Assembly (NCBI GenBank): GCA_020849765.1
Contig: JADLAY010000037.1
Coordinates: 1-62,531 of the forward strand
Reading direction: 5' to 3'
Length of the DNA: 62,531 nucleotides
Source: Anaerolineae bacterium
GTDB taxonomy: Bacteria; Chloroflexota; Anaerolineae; Aggregatilineales; Phototrophicaceae
Positions within the stretch are counted from its first letter, which is position 1; each line of letters opens with the position of its first letter. Under the pieces are notes generated by a model, which did not search any database, was not told where the DNA came from, and was given only the letters and a program-made list of their open reading frames with translations. Shown piece by piece: positions 16,837 to 27,018 of the stretch. The position numbers and the translations under genes were made by a program.

Positions 16837-18642
16837 CTAGCGGATCATCTGCTCGACGAGCGCTTCTTCTTCCACCGCCTGCGGCACGGCACCCTCCAGC
16901 GGCAGCGTCACGTGGAAGGTCGTCCCCTCGTTGACGCGGCTGGTGAAACGGATGCTGCCGCCCTGCAGCTCGACCGCCTGTTTGACGATCAGCAGGCCGA
17001 GGCCGGAGCCAGGGATGTCGCCGACGTTGCCCGCGCGGAAGAAGGGGTCGAACAGGCGCTGTTGATCGTGCTCCGGGATGCCGATGCCATGGTCGCGAAT
17101 CGCCATGTGGAATTCATCGCCCTCAAACTTGAGCGTGACCGTGACCGGCTGCGGTGCCGGCGAATACTTGAGCGCATTGCCGACCAGGTTGCGGATGACC
17201 AGCCGCAGCAGCTTCTGATCGATTGGCGCTTCCGCCTCCTCCGGCGGCGACTCAATTCGGACGCGCGCCGCGACGTCGGCCGCCACGCGCATTTCATCGA
17301 GCAGGGTGAGGATGGTGTCGCAGACGGGCAGCCGTTCCGGGCTGTAACGGAAGCTGCCGTTCTGTAGGCGGTCGAGCGAGAGCACATCCTCGATCAGTAC
17401 GTTCATCAGCCCGATCTGCTGCGTAATGGTCGTGAACTTCTCCTGCAGCGACTCCGCATCCATGCGCTCGTGATAGCGCTGGATCATCTCCGCCGTCACC
17501 TGAATGATGCTCATCGGCATGCGGAACTCGTGCGACACGATTGAGACGAAGCGCGCGCGCAGTGCGTTCAGCTCTTTTTCGGCATCGAGCGCCGCCTTGA
17601 GGCGCACTTCATTCTCTTTGCGGCGGGTGATGTCGCGGATGATCGCCACCCGACCGACAATGCGGTCGTTTTCGTCGCGCAGGTGGGACATGCGCAGTTC
17701 CAGGTAGCGCAGCTCGCCATGGACGACGCGCTGCATCTGGCCGGTCGATTGCAGGCCGCTGCCGCTGGATTGATACTGCGAGCGCATCAAATCGTGCAGC
17801 ACGCTGTGATACGGCTTGCCGATCAATTCCGCCGCATCCTCGCCCAGGATGGCCAACGCCGCCGGGTTGACCGAGAAGATCTTGCCGATGCCGTCGATCA
17901 CCAGCATGCCGTCGGCCATGCTCTCGGTGACGATGTTGTGCGCCAGCGGCGCCAGGTCAATCAACCGGTAGCTGAACAGCGTCCAGGCGACGCCGATGCC
18001 CGACAGCGCCAGTGAAAACGGCGTCACGTCAATCGGCAGGATGCCAAGCGAGAACAGCGGATTCGCGACGACCGGCAGGAGGAAGAGCGTGATCACCGTC
18101 AGGTATTTCTTGCGGTAGATCTGGCCCGTCCCCGTGATGAAATGCAGCATCTTTACGTCGCTGTAGATGATCAGGCCGTAGGAATAAAGGATGTAGAACC
18201 AGCCCCAGAGGCCGCGCTCCTTGCCCACAACCGTCACTTCGCCCATTCTGACTGGATCGAGCGATGACCACACCAGGTGATGAGCGTCGTTGGTGACGAT
18301 CAGCAGCGCGGTGATCGCCGGGACGAGGCCGATTAACAGCAGGCGGCGGCGCGTCAGCCAGGTCGTCAGGTTGGCGTAGCTGGCCGCGAACCACAGCCAG
18401 GAAATGGGCAGCGCGAGCATGGCGATATTCTTCGCGCCATGCGCTGCGACCTTGAGGGACAAGGTCGTCGCCGAGGCCTCGATCGTGTGTATGAGTGACC
18501 AGAGGAGCACAAAGACGCACAAGACGATGATCGGCCTGGCCATCGCCCCGAAAACGCGCCGCTGGTAGTAGGCGTAGACCGCGATCAGCGCCCATTGCAC
18601 CGCGGACATTCCGAGAACAAACATAATCAAGGCGAGCGTCAT
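16837..18642 (-). CDS. 7TM-type sensor histidine kinase (copy 1)
   Basis: This 601-residue kinase has seven membrane helices in residues 1-220, matching the His_kinase_N_7TM sensor region (LIAVYAYYQRRVFGAM near the start). A PAS domain follows (about 225-345), then HisKA with SHEFRMPM and His371. HATPase carries RNLVGNALKYSP, DHGIGIP and GSGLGL. In the H-box the usual Thr of RTP is Met (RMP). The phosphatase or kinase balance may differ, since that position affects phosphatase activity in HisKA kinases. I chose the ATG at 18642; a TTG at 18660 is possible. The next gene upstream is a paralogue. Confidence 0.9.
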   Translation of the reverse strand: MTLALIMFVLGMSAVQWALIAVYAYYQRRVFGAMARPIIVLCVFVLLWSLIHTIEASATTLSLKVAAHGAKNIAMLALPISWLWFAASYANLTTWLTRRRLLLIGLVPAITALLIVTNDAHHLVWSSLDPVRMGEVTVVGKERGLWGWFYILYSYGLIIYSDVKMLHFITGTGQIYRKKYLTVITLFLLPVVANPLFSLGILPIDVTPFSLALSGIGVAWTLFSYRLIDLAPLAHNIVTESMADGMLVIDGIGKIFSVNPAALAILGEDAAELIGKPYHSVLHDLMRSQYQSSGSGLQSTGQMQRVVHGELRYLELRMSHLRDENDRIVGRVAIIRDITRRKENEVRLKAALDAEKELNALRARFVSIVSHEFRMPMSIIQVTAEMIQRYHERMDAESLQEKFTTITQQIGLMNVLIEDVLSLDRLQNGSFRYSPERLPVCDTILTLLDEMRVAADVAARVRIESPPEEAEAPIDQKLLRLVIRNLVGNALKYSPAPQPVTVTLKFEGDEFHMAIRDHGIGIPEHDQQRLFDPFFRAGNVGDIPGSGLGLLIVKQAVELQGGSIRFTSRVNEGTTFHVTLPLEGAVPQAVEEEALVEQMIR

Positions 18643-18777
18643 GGGCGTACTCGTAGCCAACCAGCGAGCAGAGAGGGGACCTGTTTCAACTATAGCGGCG
18701 AGTCAGAGGGTTAAGACATAAGAAACCGCAGGCATATAGATTTTTACGCGATTAAGGAAATCAAACCGATGACAACG

Positions 18778-20568
18778 CTAGGCAAGCGCTTCGGTCGGCG
18801 CTTCGCCGGGGGATGCCGTGAGTGGCAGCAGCACCGAAAAGGTCGTCCCGCCACCGGCGCTGCTCGTGAAGTGGGTTTTGCCCCCATGCAGATCGACCGC
18901 CTGCTTGACGATCATCAGGCCCAGGCCGGAGCCGGGCACGTCGCCGACGTTGGCGGCGCGGTAGAATACATCGAACAGGCGCGCCTGATCGGACTCCGGG
19001 ATGCCGATGCCGCGGTCGATCACTTGCAGGCGCAGGCTCTCGTCGACGATATCGAGCTTGACCGTCACCGGCTCGTCGTCCGGCGAATACTTGAGCGCGT
19101 TGCTGACCAGATTGCGCACCACCAGCCGGATCAACTGCTTGTCCAACGACAACTTGACGTCCACGTTGGTCGGATCGAATTCGATGCGCGACGCCACACC
19201 CTCGTCCTGGCGTATCTCGTCGACCAGCCCGCGCACCATGTCGACGGCGTACATCACCTCCGGGCTGAACTTCAGCGCGCCTGTCTGCAGCCGGTCGAGC
19301 GACAGCACGTCGTCGATCAAGGCGTTCATGAGCGCGATCTGCGAGGTGATAGTCGCGAACTTGGCCGTGGCCACATCCGCTGGCATCCGGTCACGATAGC
19401 GCATCAACATCTCGGTCGCCGTCTGGATGATGCTCATCGGCGTGCGGAACTCGTGCGACACGATCGAGACGAAGTGAGCGCGCAGCGCGTTCAACTCTTT
19501 CTCGCCTTCAAGCGCCGCCTTCAGCCGGGTTTCGGCCTCCTGATGCCGGGTGATGTCGCGGATGACGACGACCCGGCCCACAGGCTCCGGGCCTTCCTCG
19601 TGCAGCATCGACACGCGCAGTTCCAGGTAGCGCATTTCGCCCTGCACGAGTGTGTGGATCACGCCGGAAGATTCGTGGGCATAGCCCCCGGCGGAGGCCC
19701 CGCGCTGCATCAGGTCGAACAAGACTTTGTCGTATGACTGCCCGATCAGCGTCGTGTCACTGCCGCCCAGGATCGCCCTGGCCACCGGGTTGATCGAGAA
19801 GACCTTGCCGTCCGCGTCGAGCACGATCATGCCGTCCTTCATGCTCTCGGTGACGATGTTGCGCGCCAGCGGTGCCAGATCGATCAGCCGGTAGCTGAAC
19901 AGATTCCAGGCGACGGACATGCCCGCGACGGTCAGCGCGAATGGCGTGAAGTCCAGCGGCGACCACTGGAACGTCAGATTGAGGCTGGCAAGGCCGGGAA
20001 ACAGGAACGCGACCAGCAAGATCGAGTACTTGTATTGTACGACCGCCGCCACTTTGCGCAGGTGCAGGAGTATGCAGCGCAAGATCAAGGCATACACCGC
20101 GTAGGCATAGATACCCTGCACCGCATCCCAGATGCCGCGCTGCTCGGCCACCACCGTCAGGCCGCTGGCCGTGATCACCTCCAGCTTCGTCCACATCAGG
20201 TGATGAAGTGAGTTTGTGAAGATGATGATCAGCGTCAATGCAGGCACGACGCACAGAAGCAGGAGCTGGCGGTGCGTCAGTGATTTTGTCGGATCAATGT
20301 AGGCAATAACGAAGAGCAGCCCCGGAACGGGCAGAAACACCATCCCGATGTACTTGAGATGATGGGCGATGATCTTCAGTTCGGGGTACGGAACGGCGAT
20401 TTCGACGGCGTAGAAGATGGTCCACTCGAAGATCGCCAGCGAGAGCAGAATCACCGGCAGCGTCATCGCGCCGAGCACGCGGCGCTGGTACTGCGCATAG
20501 ACGGCGATGAGTGACCAGCCAGCCACGGAATGACCGAGAATGTACAGGGCAAGGCCGATGGGCATCAT
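18778..20568 (-). CDS. 7TM-type sensor histidine kinase (copy 2)
   Basis: This 596-residue paralogue of the kinase at 16837-18642 has the same order: seven membrane helices (residues 1-220), PAS (225-345), HisKA and HATPase. The H-box is the normal SHEFRTPM with His372, followed by RNLVSNALKYSP, DRGIGIP and GSGLGL. Identity to copy 1 is high around PRLIDLAPLA(R/H)NIVTESM and through the kinase core. The start is uncertain: two Met codons at 20565-20568 align with copy 1, but the AGGAG site lies about 22 bases farther out. An upstream GTG or ATT-initiated version cannot be excluded. Confidence 0.9.
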   Translation of the reverse strand: MMPIGLALYILGHSVAGWSLIAVYAQYQRRVLGAMTLPVILLSLAIFEWTIFYAVEIAVPYPELKIIAHHLKYIGMVFLPVPGLLFVIAYIDPTKSLTHRQLLLLCVVPALTLIIIFTNSLHHLMWTKLEVITASGLTVVAEQRGIWDAVQGIYAYAVYALILRCILLHLRKVAAVVQYKYSILLVAFLFPGLASLNLTFQWSPLDFTPFALTVAGMSVAWNLFSYRLIDLAPLARNIVTESMKDGMIVLDADGKVFSINPVARAILGGSDTTLIGQSYDKVLFDLMQRGASAGGYAHESSGVIHTLVQGEMRYLELRVSMLHEEGPEPVGRVVVIRDITRHQEAETRLKAALEGEKELNALRAHFVSIVSHEFRTPMSIIQTATEMLMRYRDRMPADVATAKFATITSQIALMNALIDDVLSLDRLQTGALKFSPEVMYAVDMVRGLVDEIRQDEGVASRIEFDPTNVDVKLSLDKQLIRLVVRNLVSNALKYSPDDEPVTVKLDIVDESLRLQVIDRGIGIPESDQARLFDVFYRAANVGDVPGSGLGLMIVKQAVDLHGGKTHFTSSAGGGTTFSVLLPLTASPGEAPTEALA

Positions 20569-20660
20569 CACGTCCGAAAAAATAACGGATCTCCTGCGGA
20601 TTGTAATGTTTCCACTATAGCGCTTTCGTCCGGTCATGTGTCATGAGAACGCATGAACGC

Positions 20661-20679
20661 GAAAGATTTCATATCTTTC
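20661..20679. promoter_or_regulatory. inverted repeat in the kinase/glgB divergent gap
   Basis: GAAAGAT and ATCTTTC form a perfect 7-base inverted repeat with a 5-base spacer. It overlaps a direct repeat of TTTCATATC. It lies between the divergently transcribed 7TM kinase and glgB, where an operator for either gene would be expected. Function is inferred from position only. Confidence 0.3.
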
Positions 20680-20866
20680 ATATCTATGGATTCATAATAT
20701 TGATTATGCAAATTGTTTCACGTAAACGTTTTCGTCTTCGCAATACTGACGACGACGGTCACTGCGCCCCGCCCTGACGAGCGTGAACGGGTCGAAATGT
20801 CGCATTCCGGCGCGATTATTGGATAATAGGAGACAAGACGAAATACATGCGGTGAGATTCTTACTC

Positions 20867-23056
20867 ATGACTTTAGCAATTCATCCAGATGCAATGGCGT
20901 CGCTCGTCAATGGCGATCACGGCGCCCCTTACGACATTCTCGGCCCGCATCAGGAGGGCGAGAACGAGGTTTCGATCCGCGTCTTCCGCCCGTGGGCGCG
21001 CGAAGCGACAATCGTGCTGACTCCCACGAAGCGCTTTCCGATGGAGCGCATCCATGAGGATGGCCTGTTCGCGGTCACCGTGTCGGGCAAGCTCGATGAC
21101 CTGAGCTATCACGTCGAGAGCATCACGCACGAGGGCCAGACCGAGGCCTTCCACGATCCGTATGCCTATCCGGCGCAGTTGACCGAATACGACCTGTATC
21201 TGCTCGGCGAAGGCAAGCACCTCTACAGCTACGAGAAGCTCGGCGCACACGTGCGCGAAATCGACGGCGTGCGCGGGGTTCACTTCGCCGTCTGGGCGCC
21301 GAATGCCTACCGCGTCAGCGTAATCGGCGACTTCAACCGTTGGGACTCGCGCGCGCATGCAATGGCCGTCCAGGGCCAGGGCTTTTGGGAGCTGTTCATC
21401 CCGGACATCGGCGAAGGCGCTGTCTATCGCTACGACATCCGCTCGCGCAACCTGGGCTACCGCGTCGAGAAGAGCGATCCGTACGGCTTCTTCAGCGAAA
21501 AGCGCCCGCAAAACGCCAGCATCGTCGCCGACATCACCCGCTACGAATGGGGCGACACCGACTGGATGGAAGAGCGTGGCGAAACCGACCTGCTGCGCCG
21601 CCCGGTCAGCTTCTACGAACTGCATCTCGGCTCGTGGCGTCGCACCGCCGAAAACGACTGGATGAACTACCGCGATCTGGCCCACTGGCTGGCCGATTAC
21701 TGCAGTGACATAGGCTACACGCACGTCGAGCTGATGCCCGTCGCCGAGCACCCGTTCGACGCCTCCTGGGGCTACCAGGTGACCGGCTACTACGCGCCGA
21801 GCAGCCGTTACGGCTCGCCAGAGGATTTCAAATACTTCGTCGATCACTTGCACCAGCATGGCATCGGCGTCGTCCTCGATTGGGTGCCTGCGCACTTCCC
21901 CAAGGATGCCCACGCCCTCGGCTACTTCGACGGCACGCATCTGTACGAGCACGCCGACCCGCGCCAGGGTGAGCACCCCGATTGGGGCACCTACATCTTC
22001 AACTACGCGCGTAACGAGGTGCGCAACTTCCTGATCTCGAATGCGCTGTTCTGGGTCAAGGAGTATCACATCGACGGCCTGCGCGTAGACGCGGTCGCCT
22101 CGATGCTCTACCTGGATTACTCGCGCAAGGATGGCGAGTGGGTGCCCAACGAGCACGGCGGCAACGAGAACCTGGCCGCCATCTCGTTCATGCGCGAACT
22201 CAACGAGATCGTCCACCGGGAAGCGCTGGGCGCCGTCACCATCGCGGAAGAATCGACCGCCTGGGCGATGGTCTCGCGCCCGACCTACGTCGGCGGCCTC
22301 GGCTTCACGCTCAAGTGGAATATGGGCTGGATGCACGACACGCTCGAATACTTCCACAAAGACCCGATCTACCGCCGCTATCATCACGGCACACTGACCT
22401 TTTCGATGATCTACGCCTTCAACGAGAACTTCGTCCTCGCCCTCTCGCATGACGAGGTCGTCCACGGCAAAGGCTCGCTGCTCGACAAGATGCCGGGCGA
22501 CATCTGGCAGAAATTCGCCAACCTGCGCCTGCTCTATGCCTACCAGTACACACACCCCGGCAAGAAACTCAACTTCATGGGCCAGGAGTTCGGCCAGTGG
22601 CAGGAGTGGCGCGTCGCCAACAGCATCGACTGGCATCTGCTCGAATACCCGATGCACCAGGGCGTCCAGCGCCTGACGCGCGACCTGAACAAGCTGCTCA
22701 AAGATCAGCCCGCCCTCTACGAGCACGACTTCGACCCGCACGGCTTCCGCTGGATTGACGCCAACGACGGCGACAGCAGCGTGCTCAGCTACATTCGCTT
22801 CGCCGATGATCCAAACGACTTCGTCGTCATCGTGGCGAACTTCACGCCGGTACCGCGCGATAGCTACGTGATCGGGGTGCCGGAGCCGGGCTACTACGCC
22901 GAACTGCTCAACAGCGACGCGGACGTCTATGGCGGCAGCAACCTGGGCAACGATGGCGGCGTCAATACGCAGCCGTCGCAGCATCATGGCTATGAGCAGA
23001 GCCTGCGCGTGACCGTGCCGCCGCTCGGACTGCTGGTGCTCAAGCGCGAGGAGTAG
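20867..23056 (+). CDS. glgB: 1,4-alpha-glucan branching enzyme
   Basis: This 729-residue GH13 enzyme forms alpha-1,6 branches in glycogen. An N-terminal CBM48-type region (about 20-230) contains [23 protein letters not shown]. The catalytic barrel has [18 protein letters not shown] with nucleophile Asp408, the acid/base Glu461 in AEEST, and the third acid in [14 protein letters not shown]. Spacing of 53 residues between the two catalytic acids equals that of the E. coli enzyme. The ATG at 20867 gives the usual length. The ribosome site there is weak, and an AGGAG lies further upstream before an out-of-frame ATG. No other glycogen genes are nearby. Confidence 0.96.
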   Translation: MTLAIHPDAMASLVNGDHGAPYDILGPHQEGENEVSIRVFRPWAREATIVLTPTKRFPMERIHEDGLFAVTVSGKLDDLSYHVESITHEGQTEAFHDPYAYPAQLTEYDLYLLGEGKHLYSYEKLGAHVREIDGVRGVHFAVWAPNAYRVSVIGDFNRWDSRAHAMAVQGQGFWELFIPDIGEGAVYRYDIRSRNLGYRVEKSDPYGFFSEKRPQNASIVADITRYEWGDTDWMEERGETDLLRRPVSFYELHLGSWRRTAENDWMNYRDLAHWLADYCSDIGYTHVELMPVAEHPFDASWGYQVTGYYAPSSRYGSPEDFKYFVDHLHQHGIGVVLDWVPAHFPKDAHALGYFDGTHLYEHADPRQGEHPDWGTYIFNYARNEVRNFLISNALFWVKEYHIDGLRVDAVASMLYLDYSRKDGEWVPNEHGGNENLAAISFMRELNEIVHREALGAVTIAEESTAWAMVSRPTYVGGLGFTLKWNMGWMHDTLEYFHKDPIYRRYHHGTLTFSMIYAFNENFVLALSHDEVVHGKGSLLDKMPGDIWQKFANLRLLYAYQYTHPGKKLNFMGQEFGQWQEWRVANSIDWHLLEYPMHQGVQRLTRDLNKLLKDQPALYEHDFDPHGFRWIDANDGDSSVLSYIRFADDPNDFVVIVANFTPVPRDSYVIGVPEPGYYAELLNSDADVYGGSNLGNDGGVNTQPSQHHGYEQSLRVTVPPLGLLVLKREE

Positions 23057-23076
23057 CACTGACGACAGGGGGTGAC

Positions 23077-26000
23077 ATGTTTCAATACAGCGAATTGCCG
23101 TTCAGCACACCGCTGGAGCGGATCTCGAATGCGCTGCCGATGCGCATCCTGATGGCGCTGCCGGACTACGTGACGGAAGATCCCAACTCGCCCTTGTTCG
23201 ACCTGACCGCCGCCCTGAGCACCGTCCTGCGCTCGACCGATTGGGAAGGCGCCCAGCGCGTCTTCCAACCGTACTATTGGGCGCCCGGCTGGCTCGATAC
23301 CGATCTGCGCGCCCTGCCGCATCCGCATCACAACAGCGTCCCCGGCGACATGCCCGCCACAAGGGTCGATGTCTTCCCGATGCGCTACGGCACTGGATAC
23401 GCCATCCTCCATTTCACCGGCGGGCTGACCAACGCGCCCGGCGGCGGCGTCGAGATGGATCTCGGCGCGGGCAACCACATCTCGACGCCGGATCTGGCGA
23501 CCGCCCTCCAGCGCCGGGAGACGCGCCTGCTCATCCTGCAGCTGCTGCCGTCCGAGACGTTCGCGATGGGCCTGGACCTGGCAAACACGCTCGTCGGCAG
23601 GGAAGTGCCCGCCGTCCTCGTCATCCAAAGCCACGACCGCGCCGAACTCAACGAGTTCTTCCTGCGCCTGTACTTCAATATCGCCCACGATCTGCGGCTG
23701 GTCGACGTCGTGGCGCAAACGGGCGTCAAGTACATGTCCAGCATCCAGGCACAGCTGGTCGCCTGCATGAATACGGCCAATGTCCTGCGGTTGGGCGACT
23801 TCCGTGAGGCGGTGCGCATCCGCCTGTTCGAGATGCTGGACGAGGCCCGCCGCCTGCGCGACGACCTGCGTCCGCTCTACCTGGAACTGACCGACAGCGG
23901 CAGCCATTCGTCCAGCGAGATTGAGTCGCTGTTCAGACAAACCGACAGCAGCCTGTCGATGGCCGAGCAGGACGCACAGCGCGCGCTGATGAACCTCGAC
24001 AGCATCCCGCAGCAATGGAATCACGAAAGCGAGGGCATCGTCCCGCTGTCGCAGGTCGCCCGCGCCATGCAGACGGTCGAGCAGCAGGTCGAAGATCTGG
24101 CCGCGCAGAACCGCGCGCTGCGCCGCCGCGCCAACGAAGAGAACGGCGAGCAGTCCGATCGCTATGGCTCGGCTCGCGATCGCGAGAGTGGCACACCGCT
24201 CGGCCCGCCACACGAGGCCGCCATAGGCCCACGCGAGGAATCCGCCGACGACGAACGCCGGGCAGAGGCGCAGGCGGAATGGCTCGGCGGTGAAGCGGAC
24301 GAAGCCGCGGCCTATCCGCTGCCTACCGCCACGCCGCTGCCACTGACCGAACCTGAAGACGTGATCGACGGCGAATTCACGGATGATGACTTCGGCCAAA
24401 CTCAGCCGGAACCGCGCGTGCTCAACGCGGACTTCGCCGAAGCCGACGGTGGGCCGCTCTCGTCTCGGCAGGCGCTCAAAGTCGGGGAATTCTACGACCT
24501 GGAGATCGATGTCGGCCCGCGGCGCACCGAAAGCATCGTCGCGGCCACGCCGGAAGCCTTCTTCCCCTTCCAGGCGCTGCCGCCGGATCTGGATGGCTAT
24601 CCGGTCGACGTGGTCTTCGTCAGCGACGACTTCGAGCCATCGATGATCACGACGCAGATGTGGGTGCCGCGGCTCGGTGGGCGCAGTTCGCCGATTGTCG
24701 ACGGTTTCCAGCAGACGCCGGGGCCGATCAGGCTGCGCCTGCGCGCACCGACGGTCGACACGCCGCCGGGCAAGATGGCCGCCCGCGCCTATGGCCGCCT
24801 CAACCTCTATTACGAGAACAACCTGCTGCAATCGGCGCTGGTCGATGCGGCCGTCGCCCTTCAGCCGCAAGGCCTGCTGCCGGACGACGAAGTGCTCACG
24901 ATCGGCGTCGATTTCGTGCTGACCGCAATCTATGAAGACCTGGCCGCGCTCGGCTCGCGCGCCGTGCATTTCGACGTGCAGAACGACGACGGGCTGCATC
25001 CGGTGCGCGTGAATCTGATGATGAACAGCAACGGCGATGGCGGCCATCGGATCGTCGTCAAGGGCACGGCGGCGGAGGCCAGCCCGTGCGCACTGGCCGG
25101 TCACACGCCGTACGATCCGCTGGCGGGCAGCACCATCCTCGACGTCGCCCGCGACACGCTGTTCGACTGCTACTTCGCGCGCGACGCCGCCGGGCAGATC
25201 AGCGCAGCCCAGCGCGACGGCGCGCCCGCCTTCGACAGCAACAACGGCAAAACGCGCGACTACTTCCGGCGCGACCTGGCCATGCTCGCGATCCAGGGCA
25301 GCCGCCTGTTCACGCTCGCCTTCGCCGACGTCAAGATGGAGGGCGCGGGCTGCACGCCCGTCCAGTGGAAGCGCAACCTGCTCGCCGCGCTCAAGGACAG
25401 CTCGATCATTCAGGTGACGCGCGTCGCTTCGGCCAGCTACGTCTTCCCGTGGGCGCTCGTCTACGAGCACCCACTGATCGACTCCGAGCGCAAAGACTGG
25501 CGCGTCTGCCCGGTCGTCGACGAGGAATGGGCGGAGGATGGCCGCCGCCACGCCCCCGCCGGACATTCCGGCACGCGCTGCAAATATCACGACGAGCCGT
25601 GGCACGCCAAGAACATCATCTGCCCGTACGGCTTCTGGGGCTTAAAGCACATCATCGAGGAGCCGCAGTCGATTGACGGCTCGTCAACCGTGGCCGACGT
25701 CGGGCGCACCGTGCATTACGACGACAAGCTCGACGTCGCGGTTAGCATCACCCAGGATGCGGCGATGGTCGACAAGATCAGCAAACATCTCACCAGCATG
25801 GCGAGCATCCCGGACATCCGCTACGTCTCGGCTCAGCCCGCGACCGGCTGGAAGGCCCTGCGGCCCAACTTGAAAGCGCCGGAGATCGTCTACTTCCTCT
25901 GTCACGGCGAATGCGACGGATCAGACCCGATCAACAGCGCCTACCTGAGCATCGGCCCGCGCGACAGCGACCCGGATCATCGCATCTACGCGGTCGGCAC

Positions 26001-26367
26001 GCTCGGCGGCTGGCTGATGGACACCGTCGACGGCCCCGATCCCGATGCGTGGGCGGCGCGCAGGCCGCTCGTCTTCATCAACGGCTGCCACACCAACGGC
26101 CTGCATCCCGGCTACATCGTCAGCTTCGCCTCGCAATTCGCCAGCCTGGGCGCGTGCGGCGTCCTCGGCACCGAGGTGCGCGTGCCGCTCTCGGTCGCAA
26201 CTGAGGTGGCCGAGCTATTCTTCCAGAAGATCGCCCCGCCCCAGCGCGCCAGCGTCGGCGAAGCTCTGCGCCAGATCCGCTGGGAACTGGCGAACAAGGG
26301 CAACCTGCTCGGACTCGCCTACAGCCTCTACGGCCTGGCGGATCTGCACGTGGAGACGGAGGGGTGA
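23077..26367 (+). CDS. large protein with degenerate N-terminal and intact C-terminal CHAT domains
   Basis: This 1096-residue protein has four parts. Residues about 55-230 look like a CHAT (caspase-like) fold with AILHFTGG (His112), but the position of the catalytic Cys (LLILQLLPS, near residue 155) has no Cys. Residues 285-350 are helical and probably coiled coil, followed by an acidic low-complexity linker to about 460. Residues 460-620 are beta-rich and may be a ternary-complex-type associated domain. Residues 860-1090 form a second CHAT domain with both catalytic residues: His943 in FLCHGE and Cys1004 in FINGCH. It is probably a regulated protease or inactive/active pair in a stress or conflict pathway. 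It follows glgB by 20 bases. Confidence 0.8.
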   Translation: MFQYSELPFSTPLERISNALPMRILMALPDYVTEDPNSPLFDLTAALSTVLRSTDWEGAQRVFQPYYWAPGWLDTDLRALPHPHHNSVPGDMPATRVDVFPMRYGTGYAILHFTGGLTNAPGGGVEMDLGAGNHISTPDLATALQRRETRLLILQLLPSETFAMGLDLANTLVGREVPAVLVIQSHDRAELNEFFLRLYFNIAHDLRLVDVVAQTGVKYMSSIQAQLVACMNTANVLRLGDFREAVRIRLFEMLDEARRLRDDLRPLYLELTDSGSHSSSEIESLFRQTDSSLSMAEQDAQRALMNLDSIPQQWNHESEGIVPLSQVARAMQTVEQQVEDLAAQNRALRRRANEENGEQSDRYGSARDRESGTPLGPPHEAAIGPREESADDERRAEAQAEWLGGEADEAAAYPLPTATPLPLTEPEDVIDGEFTDDDFGQTQPEPRVLNADFAEADGGPLSSRQALKVGEFYDLEIDVGPRRTESIVAATPEAFFPFQALPPDLDGYPVDVVFVSDDFEPSMITTQMWVPRLGGRSSPIVDGFQQTPGPIRLRLRAPTVDTPPGKMAARAYGRLNLYYENNLLQSALVDAAVALQPQGLLPDDEVLTIGVDFVLTAIYEDLAALGSRAVHFDVQNDDGLHPVRVNLMMNSNGDGGHRIVVKGTAAEASPCALAGHTPYDPLAGSTILDVARDTLFDCYFARDAAGQISAAQRDGAPAFDSNNGKTRDYFRRDLAMLAIQGSRLFTLAFADVKMEGAGCTPVQWKRNLLAALKDSSIIQVTRVASASYVFPWALVYEHPLIDSERKDWRVCPVVDEEWAEDGRRHAPAGHSGTRCKYHDEPWHAKNIICPYGFWGLKHIIEEPQSIDGSSTVADVGRTVHYDDKLDVAVSITQDAAMVDKISKHLTSMASIPDIRYVSAQPATGWKALRPNLKAPEIVYFLCHGECDGSDPINSAYLSIGPRDSDPDHRIYAVGTLGGWLMDTVDGPDPDAWAARRPLVFINGCHTNGLHPGYIVSFASQFASLGACGVLGTEVRVPLSVATEVAELFFQKIAPPQRASVGEALRQIRWELANKGNLLGLAYSLYGLADLHVETEG

Positions 26368-26399
26368 TCGGGCGGTTGGGTATTGGGTATTGGCGGTTG

Positions 26400-26443
26400 G
26401 CTGAAAGCAAATTAGCGCATTAGCAGATTAGCTTTTGGCTAAA
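26400..26443. repeat. TTAGC/GCTAA-rich tract
   Basis: Successive units such as AAATTAGC, GCATTAGC, AGATTAGC and TTTTGGCTAA repeat with 7-9 base spacing after the CHAT gene. It is the reverse-complement sense of the tract at 1-58. The rest of the gap to 26666 holds the TGTAGGGG repeat at 26473 and nothing else I can identify. Confidence 0.6.
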
Positions 26444-26472
26444 CGAGGTCGCCGAACGTTTCGACGGACAAC

Positions 26473-26515
26473 TGTAGGGGTGACCCGGCGGGGCGCCCGC
26501 ACTGGGCGGTCGCCC
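26473..26515. repeat. TGTAGGGG palindromic repeat, copy 1
   Basis: The sequence starts TGTAGGGGTGACCCGGCGGG and runs into GGGCGGTCGCCC. It shares its start and hairpin-forming GGCGACCC-type arms with the elements at 28476 and 44554. This copy lacks the closing CCTACA end, so it is partial or degraded. Confidence 0.55.
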
Positions 26516-26666
26516 AATGTGAGGCGATTCAGCCCGACACAGATGCGAAGCCCGCAGTCCAAAAAGGTCAACAAGCAAGGGCCAATGCCCATGATAAATT
26601 TCCATACAATCAAACTGATGCACGTTGGGAGAAGTAATCACCTTTTGCCTCTCGGAGCTATTGCGG

Positions 26667-26933
26667 ATGAATGATCCCGGCTCGATCCGACACTATGAGC
26701 ATATGTGGACTACAGATCTCGAGGATTTTGTCTTGGTTCATCTAGGGAAAGAAGTTGATGATTCAGATCGTTATGCCATCGTGCGTAAGTCGAATTCCGC
26801 CACGATTACCATCGAGGACAACGATGACTATGAAGAGGTCAAGCGCCAACTTCTTCTGGCTGGGGTGAAGATAATTGATTTGACTGAACTAAAGACCTTG
26901 ATTCAAGCCAGGAAAACGGCTGATAAGTCATGA
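26667..26933 (+). CDS. small protein of unknown function
   Basis: This 88-residue predicted protein is acidic in its middle (TITIEDNDDYEEVKRQLL). I recognise no family. The ATG at 26667 has GGAG 9 bases upstream; a TTG at 26625 would extend it by 14 residues. It is AT-richer than its neighbours, which hints at a different origin. It lies alone between repeat tracts, downstream of the CHAT gene and convergent with the M20 peptidase. Confidence 0.55.
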   Translation: MNDPGSIRHYEHMWTTDLEDFVLVHLGKEVDDSDRYAIVRKSNSATITIEDNDDYEEVKRQLLLAGVKIIDLTELKTLIQARKTADKS

Positions 26934-26965
26934 AGCCAAGACCGTTTTTACCGAAGCCAGTCCAT

Positions 26966-27018
26966 CGCTTATCGCTTCCGGCTAAAAGCTAAGAGCTAAC
27001 CGCTCAAGGCTAACCGCT
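26966..27018. repeat. GCTAA-rich tract
   Basis: Units GCTTATC, GCTTCCG, GCTAAAA, GCTAAGA, GCTAACC, GCTCAAG, GCTAACC and GCTCCCC follow each other with 7-8 base spacing. It fills the convergent gap and slightly overlaps the 3' end of the M20 peptidase gene at 27010. Confidence 0.65.

Noticed and set aside
20873..23059. 728-codon open frame antisense to glgB
   Set aside because: It mirrors the real gene in a GC-rich genome, has low-complexity Val/Ala/Arg composition and no family motifs.
22990..25605. 871-codon open frame antisense to the CHAT gene
   Set aside because: Composition is Arg/Gln/Val-rich without domains. The plus-strand frame has clear motifs, so this is a shadow.
26420..26641. 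73-codon minus-strand frame in the repeat region
   Set aside because: It is translated from a TGTAGGGG repeat and flanking sequence and has no ribosome site or family similarity.
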